Shown: one piece after another, positions 59,141 through 59,624 of the stretch
Layout of the letters: every line of letters starts with the position of its first letter
Numbering within the stretch: the stretch's first letter is position 1
Notes under the pieces: generated by a model
The model's database searches: none
What the model was told of the DNA's origin: nothing
Seen by the model: the letters and a program-made list of their open reading frames with translations, nothing else
Program-made: the position numbers and the translations under genes
Origin: Hermatobates lingyangjiaoensis
Lineage: Eukaryota; Arthropoda; Insecta; Hemiptera; Hermatobatidae
Length of the DNA stretch: 64,000 bases
Direction: 5' to 3'
Assembly (NCBI GenBank): GCA_026182355.1
Contig: JAPFBL010000958.1
Coordinates: forward strand, 1-64,000

Positions 59141-59512
59141 ATTTTTATTTTTTATTTTTATTTATTATTTATTTTTTATTTTTTTTTACTCGTACCTTAA
59201 TCATGATTTTTGACATAAGATTTAGTCCAGAATGGCAAAGTCAAAATGACAATATTTCTAGACTTCTTCAGGGCTACTATAAATTAGTTCTTTAGACACT
59301 TTAAACAAATAAACATGATTATACTTGTATTAATAGGTGATAAGAGTTTTTTTTTGAAGCCTAACTGCTGGAATATGTTTCAGGTAACTGAAATGGATCT
59401 GTACAGTCACTTGGTCGTTGATGTTGGTCACCCACCAAGCAGCATTAGACAACTACAGCAGGAAGAGGAAAATATCAAGAAAGCCAAAGCAAATAAAGTC
59501 CACCTCGGATGA
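19253..59512 (+). CDS. B4GALT: Beta-1,4-galactosyltransferase-family (GT7) gene, seven exons, 5' end missing
   Basis: Exons 19253-19375, 35625-35844, 41751-41959, 47170-47372, 51643-51765, 55685-55859 and 59384-59512 join in frame (123+220+209+203+123+175+129 bp = 393 codons plus stop). Family knowledge: type II Golgi membrane enzyme adding a hexose from a UDP-sugar to terminal GlcNAc, Mn-dependent. Seen: Ser/Arg-rich stem, RLPDCP, AIVIPYRDR, FVFHDVDL, WGWGGEDDD, TMIKH. The start codon and membrane anchor are not found in the window. Leu258 (this numbering) replaces the Gal-selective Tyr, so it is probably an invertebrate beta-4-GalNAc transferase. Introns are 3.5-16 kb and almost wholly transposon-derived. 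No clear AATAAA follows the stop. Confidence 0.9.
19430..19590 (+). repeat. PLE terminal repeat, CUGAGGA family, between (TA)n tracts
   Basis: GAGTTGACTGTCGTCCCTCCGTCAATTC to ATGTGTCACTG, the same as 40225-40345. Single orientation. It lies ~55 bp downstream of the exon A donor. Confidence 0.7.
19501..19532 (+). ncRNA. Hammerhead-like motif, CUGAGGA family
   Basis: CUGAGGA-C-GACCG/CCAUUA/CGGUC-GAA-AUAU-U: five perfect helix II pairs. CACTT upstream can pair with AAGTG downstream (helix I). Followed by GTGAGT. Confidence 0.7.
19600..19830. repeat. PLE family A fold-back
   Basis: Minus unit 19606-19695 (motif 19645-19679) and plus unit 19696-19815 (motif 19711-19745) meet at AACCCAACTGTTGGGTT. 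(TA)n on both sides. Confidence 0.8.
19711..19745 (+). ncRNA. Hammerhead-like motif, family A (AGAUCU)
   Basis: CUGACGA-A-GACGG..CGGUU-GAA-AGAUCU-U; the family consensus helix II is GACCG/CGGUU and this copy has one change. Helix I GACU/AGUC is perfect, followed by a U-rich internal loop and GGG/CCC. Minus partner at 19645-19679. Confidence 0.65.
19835..20010. repeat. PLE N-terminal fragments, inverted, hammerhead lost
   Basis: The minus arm encodes YSQLFNEISLNEGLLPNF and the plus arm repeats KKVFRNLG..MTSV and GQLFNEI into (TA)n. The central ribozyme region present at 14634 is deleted here. Confidence 0.5.
20015..20735 (-). mobile_element. Penelope-like element family A, 3' end with GIY-YIG ORF and terminal repeat
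   Basis: Minus-strand order: endonuclease ORF (20728-20279), ~110-bp 3' UTR, GAAACACTAGATGCAGGG spacer, hammerhead-like motif (20071-20105 region), tail ending GTGAAATCTTTATA. It links the family A solo repeats to a PLE. The 5' part (RT) is truncated. Confidence 0.8.
20279..20728 (-). CDS. PLE GIY-YIG endonuclease domain, truncated ORF
   Basis: 149 codons. GIY at residues 39-41, CKNC (45-48, the PLE-type Cys pair between the two motifs), YIG at 52-54, Arg63 and His67 in SLKTRVKQH, and Glu in RNIIESSL near residue 111: the expected catalytic set of a PLE GIY-YIG nuclease, which nicks target DNA for reverse transcription. The RT that should precede it is missing, so the unit is not autonomous. 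The ATG chosen is simply the first in the open frame. A near-identical copy lies at 34823-35206 and its C-terminus recurs at 33648-33763. Confidence 0.8.
   Translation of the reverse strand: MDPLPRLANQLDFNIVFSNRNNVGNMLIKNSPSELESAGIYKIPCKNCHKIYIGQTGKSLKTRVKQHQYNVSRQEKSSALFLHRKNENHHIDWTGAKFITYEKSMLLRNIIESSLIKFNRSNIINISNGLFKLDTFATRATASSKRVDS
20815..21375 (+). repeat. Dispersed repeat (TATATGGCCCAAGCTTTTGATAT family)
   Basis: ACTAGACTACCCGTGACCC..TTATATGGCCCAAGCTTTTGATAT..ACACAGTAAGTATATTTAGC..AACATCAATTCAAG is shared with 57120-57620, 36590-36850 and 37560-37775, and in parts with 27945-28075. No ORF; class unknown. Confidence 0.6.
21385..21570. other. GC-richer island, unrecognised
   Basis: GGCGGTGGCTGTACCGCCAG through GGCCTCGAGGAGGGGGTCAG stands out in base composition. 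A 63-codon frame crosses it but shows no family motif or splice signal. Possibly the 5' end of a repeat. Confidence 0.3.
21896..21962 (+). repeat. tRNA-like sequence (tRNA pseudogene or SINE head)
   Basis: GTAGCATAGAGG resembles an A box. GTGGG-TTCGAAT-CCCAC is a perfect T-arm with B box GGTTCGAATCC. The 5' GGCCCGA and 3' AAAAATT cannot pair as an acceptor stem, so a functional tRNA is unlikely. Confidence 0.4.
22037..22062 (-). ncRNA. Hammerhead-like motif, family B (AAUU)
   Basis: CUGAAGA-C-GGU/UCAA/ACC-GAA-AAUU-A; helix I UCUC/GAGA; then CTGTAAGTATG. Confidence 0.65.
22448..22473 (+). ncRNA. Hammerhead-like motif, family B (AAUU)
   Basis: CUGAAGA-C-GGU/UCAA/ACC-GAA-AAUU-A. TCTC before the core pairs with GAGA after the cleavage base. 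Followed by CTGTAAGTGTG. Confidence 0.65.
22570..23095. other. No gene recognised
   Basis: Unique-looking AT-rich intron sequence with an AG-rich patch at 22735-22790. No ORF or repeat is supported. Confidence 0.45.
23756..24385 (-). repeat. Head-to-tail array of six family A hammerhead repeats
   Basis: Six ~85-115-bp units, each GATCAAACCACAATAAGAAATG..AGATCTTTCAACCGTAAC..TCGTCAGAGTC..CCAACTTAGA, all with the ribozyme on the minus strand and mostly separated by short (TA)n. Several units have lost single bases. Confidence 0.85.
24397..24490 (-). repeat. PLE ORF N-terminal scrap
   Basis: Minus frame reads RKIARWLEFVNKKVVNAETA then VIFNKY before TA-rich DNA, homologous to the KVVNAE fragments. 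Duplicate at 27308-27400. Confidence 0.5.
25416..26308 (+). mobile_element. Mariner element, internally deleted (893 bp)
   Basis: Terminal inverted repeats CGAGGTGTATAAATAAAGTA.. and its complement (one mismatch in ~29 bp) flanked by TA. The empty target, GTTATAGAATAAAC, is preserved in copy 1 (23480s), which fixes the ends to the base. Full mariners are ~1.3 kb. Confidence 0.9.
25606..26247 (+). pseudogene. Mariner transposase, N- and C-terminal parts only
   Basis: From ATG 25606: MSDLKVEQR, then LSRAQVFRWFKEFSEGRESI, DEPRSGRPSS, VRSDRRLTVRMIGEQLN and KICAKMVPK, the paired helix-turn-helix DNA-binding half. After KIPKRKR the frame changes and the remaining frame (to the stop at 26247) has ASKNIPVAPQPPYSPDLSLY..PRLKNHLKG..CVASEGNYFEGDN, the end of the catalytic domain with its third Asp in YSPDL. 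The first two catalytic Asp are deleted, so it is inactive. Confidence 0.85.
26578..27297 (-). repeat. Head-to-tail array of seven family A hammerhead repeats
   Basis: Seven units with motifs near 26619, 26725, 26839, 26934, 27031, 27147 and 27249, each CUGACGA-A-GACC(G/A)..CGGUU-GAA-AGAUCU-U on the minus strand (the last has AGAUCU changed to AACAUCU). Units alternate with 8-24 nt of TA. Helix II pairs C-G or tolerates the CAAGTGG variant. Confidence 0.9.
27655..27840. repeat. Fold-back with two ACGCGU hammerhead-like motifs
   Basis: Arms 27645-27735 and 27740-27840 are perfect inverted copies, with motifs at 27671-27703 (-) and 27771-27803 (+). A decayed duplicate lies at 24755-24900. Confidence 0.85.
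27771..27803 (+). ncRNA. Hammerhead-like motif, ACGCGU family
   Basis: CUGAAGA-A-GAACAC/UAC/GUGUUC-GAA-ACGCGU-U. Six perfect helix II pairs. TTAATG upstream pairs with CATTAA downstream, with G-C next to the core. Minus partner 27671-27703. Confidence 0.7.
28089..29061. mobile_element. Non-autonomous element with ~60-bp terminal inverted repeats
   Basis: Left end ACCAACGACCAACGATTCTT..CCGCGCACTGTTGTGCACGTTG..TAGCAGTTCCAGGTCA matches the reverse complement of 28998-29061 (..CGTTGGTCGTTGGT) with a few mismatches. Interior has no ORF with recognised motifs and includes a piece of the CACTCCAGATTTTTTT repeat. Target duplication is unclear, so the superfamily is unassigned. Confidence 0.65.
29170..32165. 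repeat. ~137-bp satellite array, about 21 copies
   Basis: Unit: TTACGAGTGCATACTTGTATGAGTAA..ACGAACAGACATTTCTAAG..GTCTCGTACCACGAGTTAAAAT..TACGAGCCGAGTCTTCC..CATTTCAAGTTTAG. First and last units are diverged. Linked variants (AATTTGC with CGTATTACGAG; AATATGT or AATATGC with CATATTAAGAG) come in blocks, showing higher-order amplification. A 62-codon frame at the left edge is part of a diverged unit. Confidence 0.95.
32219..32552. repeat. Insert flanked by 32-bp direct repeats
   Basis: TTCAACGTAGTAGCGAGGTTG..AACTTTTAA occurs at 32219-32250 and 32519-32550. Between them, in minus orientation, is the LINE-like tail (TGCTTAGAACTGACTCATTTC.., GAGAAACCAAATCCACCCTTAGAC) seen at 2830 and 34228. Confidence 0.6.
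32573..32880 (-). repeat. Full-length tRNA-derived SINE with 13-bp target duplication
   Basis: Minus strand: AGGGGCAGGCTAGCTCAGTGG (A box), GGGGTTCAATCC (B box), body, 3' end TGCAACCTAACCT. Flanked by AACAACAATAGTT at 32560-32572 and 32881-32893, a perfect target duplication. This is the best reference copy in the window. Confidence 0.9.
33105..33205 (-). repeat. PLE terminal-repeat fragment with hammerhead-like motif
   Basis: CACACGGACC-family arm without its partner. Motif 33157-33182: CCGAUGA-A-GG..GUC-GAA-AUAU-C (helix II decayed). Confidence 0.5.
33287..33318 (+). ncRNA. Hammerhead-like motif, AGCU family
   Basis: CUGACGA-U-GAUUU/CGGGGA/AAAUC-GAA-AGCU-U. Helix II five perfect pairs; helix I UAC/GUA perfect. 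Confidence 0.7.
33367..33528 (+). pseudogene. PLE ORF N-terminal segment
   Basis: MSLGQLLHEITPYQRKLVRK, LENTSKKVVNAEAAVYFNK, CLQENLLPIYTNIY, then truncation by a Tc1/mariner-type end (ACAGGGTGTCTCG at 33527). It is a reference for the other N-terminal scraps. Function of this PLE region is not known to me. Confidence 0.6.
33527..33645 (+). mobile_element. DNA-transposon terminus fragment
   Basis: TA-CAGGGTGTCTCGAAAAAATGTATACAC resembles a Tc1/mariner terminal repeat. No opposite end is found. Confidence 0.4.
33645..34045 (+). mobile_element. PLE family A 3' end (C-terminal tail of GIY-YIG ORF, UTR, hammerhead)
   Basis: Plus orientation of 20015-20735: NGLFKLDTFVTRT..SSKRVDS-stop (to about 33763), UTR with CTTTCCTGTGCTTTCACCC, motif 33935-33969 (CUGACGA-A-CACCG..CGGUU-GAA-AGAUCU-U), tail into (TA)n. 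Confidence 0.75.
34228..34405 (+). repeat. LINE-like 3' tail copy
   Basis: ATCGTAGCTGAGTTTACTTGTGAC..GACAGACCGACAAACCGACAG..AGTTCTAAGCAATGTACAGA; same family as 2830-3075. Confidence 0.5.
34823..35215 (-). pseudogene. PLE GIY-YIG endonuclease domain, second copy
   Basis: 127 codons near-identical to 20279-20728: GGIYKIPCKNCHKIYIGQTG, SLKTRVKQH, RNIIESSL, ending VTRAIASSNRVDS. Truncated at the N-terminus, where it abuts another PLE repeat at 35217. The 3' UTR and family A repeat are missing. Confidence 0.8.
35286..35313 (+). ncRNA. Hammerhead-like motif, GAAC/GUUC-AUAU family
   Basis: CUGAUGA-C-GAAC/AACA/GUUC-GAA-AUAU-U, then GAATTCTGTAAGTG. Minus partner 35504-35531 has the same core. Confidence 0.7.
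35504..35531 (-). ncRNA. Hammerhead-like motif, GAAC/GUUC-AUAU family
   Basis: Same core as 35286-35313, antisense to the glycosyltransferase transcript and ~95 bp from its exon B. Confidence 0.65.
35625..35844 (+). CDS. B4GALT: B4GALT exon B: stem to catalytic-domain entry
   Basis: Acceptor GTTTGTTAACAG and donor CTGC/GTAAGT; 220 bp, phase 0 in and phase 1 out. Encodes DPGKDDKKLVFKLEPLIQMN..RILNSLRAGMISEILEQE.., and ends IPSRHRLPDCPRVPPRL. RLPDCP followed by a short loop aligns with LPACPEESPLLVGP of mammalian family members, where this Cys begins the catalytic domain; the split Arg codon (C/GA) continues into exon C as GRIKV. The acceptor's pyrimidine tract is short because a PLE repeat and (TA)n lie directly upstream. 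Confidence 0.8.
35868..36590. repeat. ~118-bp tandem repeat, six copies in dimeric order
   Basis: ACTAGAC-led units alternate GACTCGTCACCCC and CATCCCGTCATATC, a ~237-bp dimer. They begin 24 bp after the exon B donor. A diverged copy at 36660-36850 and dispersed relatives at 20815 and 57120 share GATTGACAGGAATAACTG. Confidence 0.85.
36848..37545. mobile_element. pogo/Tigger-like non-autonomous element (698 bp)
   Basis: TA-CAGTAATCCGTCGCTAGTTAGCGG at the left and CCGCGAAAACTGAGGGAGTACTG-TA at the right. CAGTA..CCCTC..CGCGG-type ends and TA duplication are typical of pogo/Tigger. No transposase is recognised inside. Confidence 0.6.
37560..37775 (+). repeat. Dispersed repeat, same family as 20815
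   Basis: CAAGATATATACACAATAAGTATATTTAAT..AACATCAATTCAAGGTATATATACAATTAAG; it continues at 38361 after the element inserted at 37778. Confidence 0.6.
37778..38358 (-). mobile_element. Tc1/mariner-type element, internally deleted (581 bp)
   Basis: GGGGTGTTCCAAAAGT at the left and ACTTTTGGAACACCCC at the right, flanked by TA. Minus frames (with stops) include VVQRTFR, KFGKEPPYRKSI, RWHSKFTTDGCLC, then MLGRVWQEFDYRLDVCRV and NGAHI, i.e. the DNA-binding N-terminus joined to the extreme C-terminus. The catalytic core is deleted. Confidence 0.8.
38361..38990. repeat. Dispersed repeat in inverted arrangement
   Basis: About 38625-38715 (TATATAATAAACTATT..AATTTGAACACAAATATCAG) and 38735-38830 are inverted copies. 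They resemble the 24540-24640 and 27465-27560 stretches. No coding content. Confidence 0.6.
38991..39415. repeat. PLE fold-back, GUCUU-ACGU family
   Basis: Arms AAACACTTTTTCTTCTTCTTGGAG..CACCTTTTCGCCAACGTTTC and the inverted copy at 39330-39405. The minus arm keeps the motif at 39061-39092; the plus arm has lost CUGAGGA and keeps GAC-GAA-ACGU-U. Confidence 0.7.
39061..39092 (-). ncRNA. Hammerhead-like motif, ACGU family
   Basis: CUGAGGA-U-GUCUU/AAAAUA/AAGAA-GAA-ACGU-U; helix II imperfect at its base. Confidence 0.5.
39720..39890. repeat. Short family D fold-back
   Basis: Arms 39722-39805 and 39808-39882 (GCACACAAAGTAAAGAAACACAC and complement) meet so closely that the plus-arm CUGAAGA core is deleted. 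The minus arm keeps CUGAAGA-C-GG..CC-GAA-AAUU-U. Confidence 0.65.
39903..39958. repeat. (TA)n microsatellite
   Basis: About 27 TA units between two PLE fold-backs. Confidence 0.95.
39975..40215. repeat. PLE fold-back, GAAC/GUUC family
   Basis: Arms 39985-40095 and 40112-40215 with motifs 40045-40072 (-) and 40139-40166 (+). The centre is an AAGAAG-rich hairpin. Confidence 0.8.
40139..40166 (+). ncRNA. Hammerhead-like motif, GAAC/GUUC-AUAU
   Basis: CUGACGA-C-GAAC/UUCA/GUUC-GAA-AUAU-C, then GACCCAGTATGT. The minus partner at 40045-40072 is followed by GACCCAGTAAGT. Confidence 0.7.
40225..40345 (+). repeat. PLE terminal repeat, CUGAGGA family
   Basis: Near-identical to 19430-19590, with motif 40266-40297 (CUGAGGA-C-GACCG/CCAUUA/CGGUC-GAA-AUAU-U) followed by GAAAAGTGAGTC. 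Confidence 0.75.
40266..40297 (+). ncRNA. Hammerhead-like motif, CUGAGGA family
   Basis: Identical core to 19501-19532; helix II 5 bp. Confidence 0.7.
40420..40785. repeat. Family C PLE fold-back
   Basis: Arms AGGTGTGTTCTCTAATCGGGGTTCGG..ATCCTGG..CTCTCGTTGCCAACGTTTCGG and inverse. The plus core reads CCUAUGAAAAA-GGUUUU/AAAU/AAAACC-GAA-ACGU-U, with perfect helices II and III but a non-consensus CUGANGA. Other copies: 53520-53870, 55905-56800. Confidence 0.7.
40790..40985 (-). repeat. PLE N-terminal scrap (AEAAANFNNTCLKEDLLPSYTNIY)
   Basis: Minus frame from about 40880 to 40795 ends in YTNIY then (TA)n. The upstream part contains GCCCTGCCGGCC-type GC-rich DNA of unknown origin. Confidence 0.5.
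41030..41310 (+). repeat. PLE terminal repeat with hammerhead and ORF start
   Basis: Motif 41083-41112, then ATG at 41181 opening MSLPELLWKIPESYRKLVRK, LEKISHKLVNAEAAANFNN and (TA)n. Same layout as 33230-33530. Confidence 0.65.
41083..41112 (+). ncRNA. Hammerhead-like motif, AGCU family
   Basis: CUGAAGA-U-GGCU/AAUGUA/AGCC-GAA-AGCU-U; helix I UAC opposite GUG. Confidence 0.65.
41311..41590. repeat. Family B PLE fold-back
   Basis: Motifs 41365-41390 (-) and 41465-41490 (+), arms meeting near 41444. Flanked by (TA)n at 41297-41310 and 41585-41611. Confidence 0.8.
41751..41959 (+). CDS. B4GALT: B4GALT exon C: start of the GT-A fold
   Basis: Acceptor GTTTGACCAG, donor GAACAG/GTTTC; 209 bp, phase 1 in, phase 0 out. 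Encodes RGRIKVTEVAKGEEVFSGGR then WSPTHCTARHAVAIVIPYRD, RRDQLDRLLAFLHPVLQRHQ and INYRIFVVEQ. GGRW.P..C, the AIVIPYRDR strand-loop (UDP binding; FRNR in mammals) and HPVLQRQQL-type helix are hallmark GT7 blocks. This is the N-terminal half of the nucleotide-binding domain. Confidence 0.95.
42050..42970. repeat. ~135-bp tandem repeat, about seven copies
   Basis: Units begin TGTTGATCTATATTCTAGATCAGTGGTTTTCAATCTGG..and end ..CAACAAATCAGTC or ..ACTAAATGAATCTC; two variants alternate. CAGTGGTTTTCAATCTGGGG resembles a hAT 5' end, so the array may have grown from such an element. Confidence 0.85.
43070..43225 (+). repeat. Dispersed repeat ending in CACTCCAGATTTTTTT
   Basis: Copy of the 13420-13600 family. 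Confidence 0.6.
43490..43700 (+). promoter_or_regulatory. Promoter/5'-UTR-like segment ending ATG/GTAAGT
   Basis: Less AT-rich than its surroundings: CATGTGATTGG, GGCGGGAATAC, TCCTCCGCGTTCTTCTTCG, a TATATAA at about 43630, then AGTAATG/GTAAGTAC. It resembles the first exon of a housekeeping-type gene whose ATG is followed at once by an intron, but no partner exon is seen. It may be an internal promoter, a gene fragment or chance. Confidence 0.25.
43700..44580. other. No gene recognised
   Basis: AT-rich intron-3 sequence; only short ATTA-rich stretches and no repeat structure that I can define. Confidence 0.45.
44715..45030 (-). pseudogene. PLE GIY-YIG fragment, second lineage
   Basis: Minus frame: YTFSYIGMTTTKLSRRLILH, LSVGAPKDHVQKEHGG, ILEALYIKDLCPTVNSQ. 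YIGMTTT.LSRRL..H and ILEALYIK are motifs of a PLE group distinct from the GIYKIPCKNC type at 20279. The GIY half is missing: the frame runs on into antisense of the family B repeat at 45031-45215, so only the C-terminal half is real. Confidence 0.7.
45031..45215 (+). repeat. Family B PLE repeat, decayed
   Basis: CTTATCTCTCCTAAAGACGGTTCAAACCAATAATTAGAGAC: core CUAAAGA and CAAUAAUUA, so both CUGANGA and GAA are damaged. Confidence 0.65.
45334..45783. mobile_element. hAT-type MITE (450 bp) with 8-bp duplication
   Basis: CAGTGTTTCCCAAAGTGGGC at the left, AGTTAGGGAAACACTG at the right, flanked by CATTATAC at 45326-45333 and 45784-45791. No ORF. It is inserted in an ACTATAGTAT-type minisatellite. 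Confidence 0.85.
45810..46790. mobile_element. Probable hAT-like element enclosing a 30-bp minisatellite
   Basis: Left AGGGATCTTCAACCATTTTTGAC and right GCGAACCCATCGTTTGAAGACCCTT are complementary at their tips; both are flanked by CTCTAG. The interior has GTTTGAGATCTTTCGGATC and the array at 46152-46530. Right half duplicated at 46900-47110. Confidence 0.5.
46152..46530. repeat. 30-bp minisatellite, ~12.5 copies
   Basis: CTAGACCACTAGCCTAGGAC plus AAAGTTTAGT; the only common change is A to T in CTAGACC. Copies are otherwise identical, so the array is young. Confidence 0.95.
46700..47115. repeat. ~200-bp direct duplication
   Basis: AACATTTCGCGG..CTTGCGAACCCA..GTTTGAAGACCCTTG..GTAGTATATCT..CACAATATGAAATTTAAAGTATT occurs at about 46730-46925 and again at 46945-47115, directly before exon D. 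Confidence 0.75.
47170..47372 (+). CDS. B4GALT: B4GALT exon D: DVD metal-binding block
   Basis: Acceptor TTTATTTTTTAG, donor TACAG/GTATAC; 203 bp, phase 0 in, 2 out. Encodes EGNDTFNKGVLMNAGFMTAL, QQPFRPGVLYHCFVFHDVDL, LLEDDRNLYTCPQQPRHLSV, AVNELDYR. DVD (Asp221-Val-Asp223 in the joined protein) is the Mn/UDP-sugar binding motif of GT7. PRHLSVAV and the Cys of YTC match the family. It is five residues longer than mammalian B4GALT1 before CFVF. Confidence 0.95.
47440..48046 (+). repeat. Four tandem broken copies of exon D 3' half with its donor
   Basis: Four units of ~145-155 bp: CTTAAAATGTAGTGTGACACATAG, then the last ~70 bp of exon D from ACAGAAACCTTTACAC to GACTACAG, the same GTATACACTCAGTCTACAC donor side, then (TA)n. 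Pseudo-donors begin at 47541, 47685, 47840 and 47992 (the last copy has GACTGCAG). Exonic sequence is unchanged, so the duplication is very recent or constrained. Confidence 0.9.
48047..48310. repeat. Family B PLE fold-back
   Basis: Motifs 48102-48127 (-) and 48232-48257 (+; helix II ACC changed to ACA). It begins with the same TATATATAGTTCAATATAGAC edge as 41311. Confidence 0.75.
48320..48882. repeat. PLE N-terminal fold-back
   Basis: Minus arm (48440-48330) and plus arm (48740-48858) both encode RFSRKVVKL, KTCINEGLLPKY. The plus arm keeps CTTGATAATGGTCAGTGAGGGCCGAG..CATGTCGGGC, a decayed ribozyme region, and starts FGQLIYLVPQKWRKC. Both ends run into (TA)n after the codons for YTNIY. Confidence 0.6.
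49290..49322 (+). ncRNA. Hammerhead-like motif, ACAUGU family
   Basis: CUGAAGA-U-AACC/AGAGAAU/GGUU-GAA-ACAUGU-C; helix I UUGC/GCAA perfect. Direct repeat at 49925-49957, ~635 bp downstream. Confidence 0.7.
49925..49957 (+). ncRNA. Hammerhead-like motif, ACAUGU family, direct repeat copy
   Basis: Identical core and helices to 49290-49322. The two head-to-tail copies would release a ~635-nt monomer if both cleaved. Confidence 0.7.
50505..50635 (+). repeat. PLE terminal repeat, AUAU-A family, decayed
   Basis: CTGATTACAAGGACATCGAAATATAGTAGTGAGTTTCTG; relative of 13935-14060. Confidence 0.5.
50640..50960. repeat. Family D PLE fold-back
   Basis: Motifs 50694-50718 (-) and 50839-50863 (+), CUGAAGA-C-GG/auugc/CC-GAA-AAUU-U, then GAGTTTGTAAGTG. 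Arms meet at AACCCAGTGGGTAAC. Confidence 0.8.
50965..51530. repeat. PLE family A repeats in opposite orientation around a PLE-like spacer
   Basis: Minus unit 50970-51085 (core CUGAAGA) and plus unit 51430-51525 (motif 51449-51483) enclose about 350 bp with frame VRNKSHLNQLIPSDWRKVVF, perhaps PLE coding sequence. Confidence 0.6.
51449..51483 (+). ncRNA. Hammerhead-like motif, family A
   Basis: CUGACGA-A-GACCG..CGGUU-GAA-AGAUCU-U; helix I GACU/AGUC. Matches the family consensus at every core position. Confidence 0.7.
51643..51765 (+). CDS. B4GALT: B4GALT exon E: donor-sugar and catalytic WGWGGEDDD block
   Basis: Acceptor GTGTTTTGGGTTCAG, donor TACAG/GTGACT; 123 bp, phase 2 in and 2 out, the same length as the corresponding mammalian exon as I recall it. 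Encodes (R)LPYRELVGGVFAIRTDHFL, RVNGYSNLYWGWGGEDDDMG, Y(R). WGWGGEDDD contains the catalytic and acceptor-binding acids. Leu258 in PYRELVGG sits where mammalian B4GALT1 has Tyr289 (PYVQYFGG). Leu or Ile here is associated with GalNAc transfer. Confidence 0.97.
51870..52330. repeat. ~25-35-bp minisatellite (TGTATCCTGGTTTTT type)
   Basis: Degenerate units of CGTGTATCCTGGTTTTTTG/CGTATATC. It yields long hydrophobic frames in two phases that are not genes. Confidence 0.8.
52333..52700. repeat. PLE family A repeats, head-to-head around (TA)n
   Basis: Minus unit 52333-52422 and plus unit 52576-52700 (motif 52597-52631) with (TA)n at 52437-52500 between them. Confidence 0.75.
52927..53185. mobile_element. 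MITE, 259 bp, ~38-bp terminal inverted repeats, TA duplication
   Basis: TGAGCCGCTTATTTTGAAAG.. through ..CTTTCAAAATAAACGGCTCA, TA on both sides. AT-rich interior without ORF. Confidence 0.8.
53275..53485 (-). repeat. tRNA-derived SINE, internally shortened
   Basis: Minus strand: CCAGAGTAGCCCAGTGGTTTGCGTGC (A box), GATTCGATACC (B box), CTCGATTTATTCAAGC, then a jump to the CTACATTAATT end with GTACCTAACCTAC. Confidence 0.65.
53520..53870. repeat. Family C PLE fold-back
   Basis: Arms 53530-53705 and 53715-53870. The plus core repeats CCUAUGAAAAA-GGUUUU/AAAU/AAAACC-GAA-ACGU-U. Confidence 0.8.
53925..54310. repeat. Family B PLE fold-back with partial tandem left arm
   Basis: ATACGATCCAAAA.GGACA is tandemly duplicated at 53930 and 53948. 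Motifs 54028-54053 (-) and 54182-54206 (+, one base short in helix II or GAA). Confidence 0.75.
54355..54830 (-). pseudogene. Tc1/mariner-type transposase relic, core deleted
   Basis: Minus frame about 54680-54510 reads KWINIKKENSPGCPRSIRIP, ENIDTVN, SPKCLAQKLKSNVFSH, the linker between the two helix-turn-helix motifs. It then jumps to RLRSIEKLKRAIRLKITVIP and the 3' end (FHERLNSML), the C-terminus. All three catalytic acids are missing. Ends were not identified. Confidence 0.6.
54993..55645. mobile_element. hAT-like element rich in AAACCGGTTTT (653 bp)
   Basis: TAAGGTTTATATAAAAACCG at the left and ..TTTTTAAAAACCGACAAACCCTA at the right; flanks TTTGGGAC and TTTTGGAC match at 7 of 8. Its right end is 39 bp upstream of exon F. 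Confidence 0.6.
55685..55859 (+). CDS. B4GALT: B4GALT exon F: metal ligands and acceptor-side helices
   Basis: Acceptor TTGTTGTGTTTCAG, donor CTTCAG/GTACTA; 175 bp, phase 2 in, 0 out. Encodes (R)VEHVLYSISRPPEWIARYT, MIKHEKRRPLAWKVRAKLTR, TWKRYKFDGLNTLTYKLLQ. MIKH aligns with MIRH of mammals, where Met344 and His347 bind Mn. DGLNTLTYKLL matches DGLNSLTYQVL. These ligands are intact, so the enzyme is probably active. Confidence 0.97.
55905..56805. repeat. Family C PLE fold-back split by a hAT MITE
   Basis: Left arm 55905-56118 and right arm 56586-56800 are inverted copies. The MITE at 56119-56585 sits at the palindrome centre. The plus core is CCUAUGAAAAA-GGUUUU..AAAACC-GAA-ACGU-U at about 56702. 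Confidence 0.85.
56119..56585. mobile_element. hAT-type MITE (467 bp) with 8-bp duplication
   Basis: CAGTGCTTCTCAAACGGTGCG to AAAAGTTTAAGAAACACTG, flanked by GACTAGAC at 56111-56118 and 56586-56593. Confidence 0.9.
56805..57945. mobile_element. Element with ~190-bp terminal inverted repeats
   Basis: AAAGTTCGTGAGTTTGTTTATT..CCCAAAATTGGAGCCAAGGTAGCAAG..(left, to ~57000) is mirrored by 57770-57945. The ~770-bp interior is a copy of the 20815 dispersed repeat. Flanked by TATATA. The terminal repeats contain a SINE-head-like GTAGC..TTGCGAGCTCG. Superfamily unknown. Confidence 0.7.
58010..58085 (-). repeat. SINE head fragment
   Basis: Reverse complement CCAGAGTAGCTCAGTGGCTTGCGTGCTCG matches the SINE A-box region. 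A C-rich run and CAGTGGCGTAGCAAAT lie just upstream. Confidence 0.55.
58470..58650 (-). repeat. Dispersed PLE-type repeat, ACGCGU family
   Basis: Inverted copy of 1500-1720 with the motif at 58519-58551. Confidence 0.55.
58519..58551 (-). ncRNA. Hammerhead-like motif, ACGCGU family
   Basis: CUGAUGA-U-GAACAC/AAA/GUGUUU-GAA-ACGCGU-U; five helix II Watson-Crick pairs plus one G-U. Confidence 0.55.
58795..59095. repeat. 22-23-bp minisatellite (~13 copies)
   Basis: TTAATCATGATTTTTTATTTACC, with G/A alternation in ATCAT(G/A)AT, followed by a T-rich ATTTTTT run to 59190. Confidence 0.9.
59384..59512 (+). CDS. B4GALT: B4GALT exon G: C-terminus and stop
   Basis: Acceptor GAATATGTTTCAG; 129 bp, phase 0, stop TGA at 59510-59512. 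Encodes VTEMDLYSHLVVDVGHPPSS then a charged tail IRQLQQEEENIKKAKANKVH LG. YSHLVVDVG matches YTQITVDIG, the last strand of mammalian enzymes. The 22-residue tail after VDVG is longer than in mammalian B4GALT1. Confidence 0.95.
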   Translation, partial: VTEMDLYSHLVVDVGHPPSSIRQLQQEEENIKKAKANKVHLG

Positions 59513-59624
59513 CAAGGCTTGTTATAAAATATTATTTTTTCATTATATCACTTAACTCCTATGCTAAACTTCTTCTTTACAATGGTTTTTTTTTGATACC
59601 TTGCCTATTGTAGAAAGCAAAATT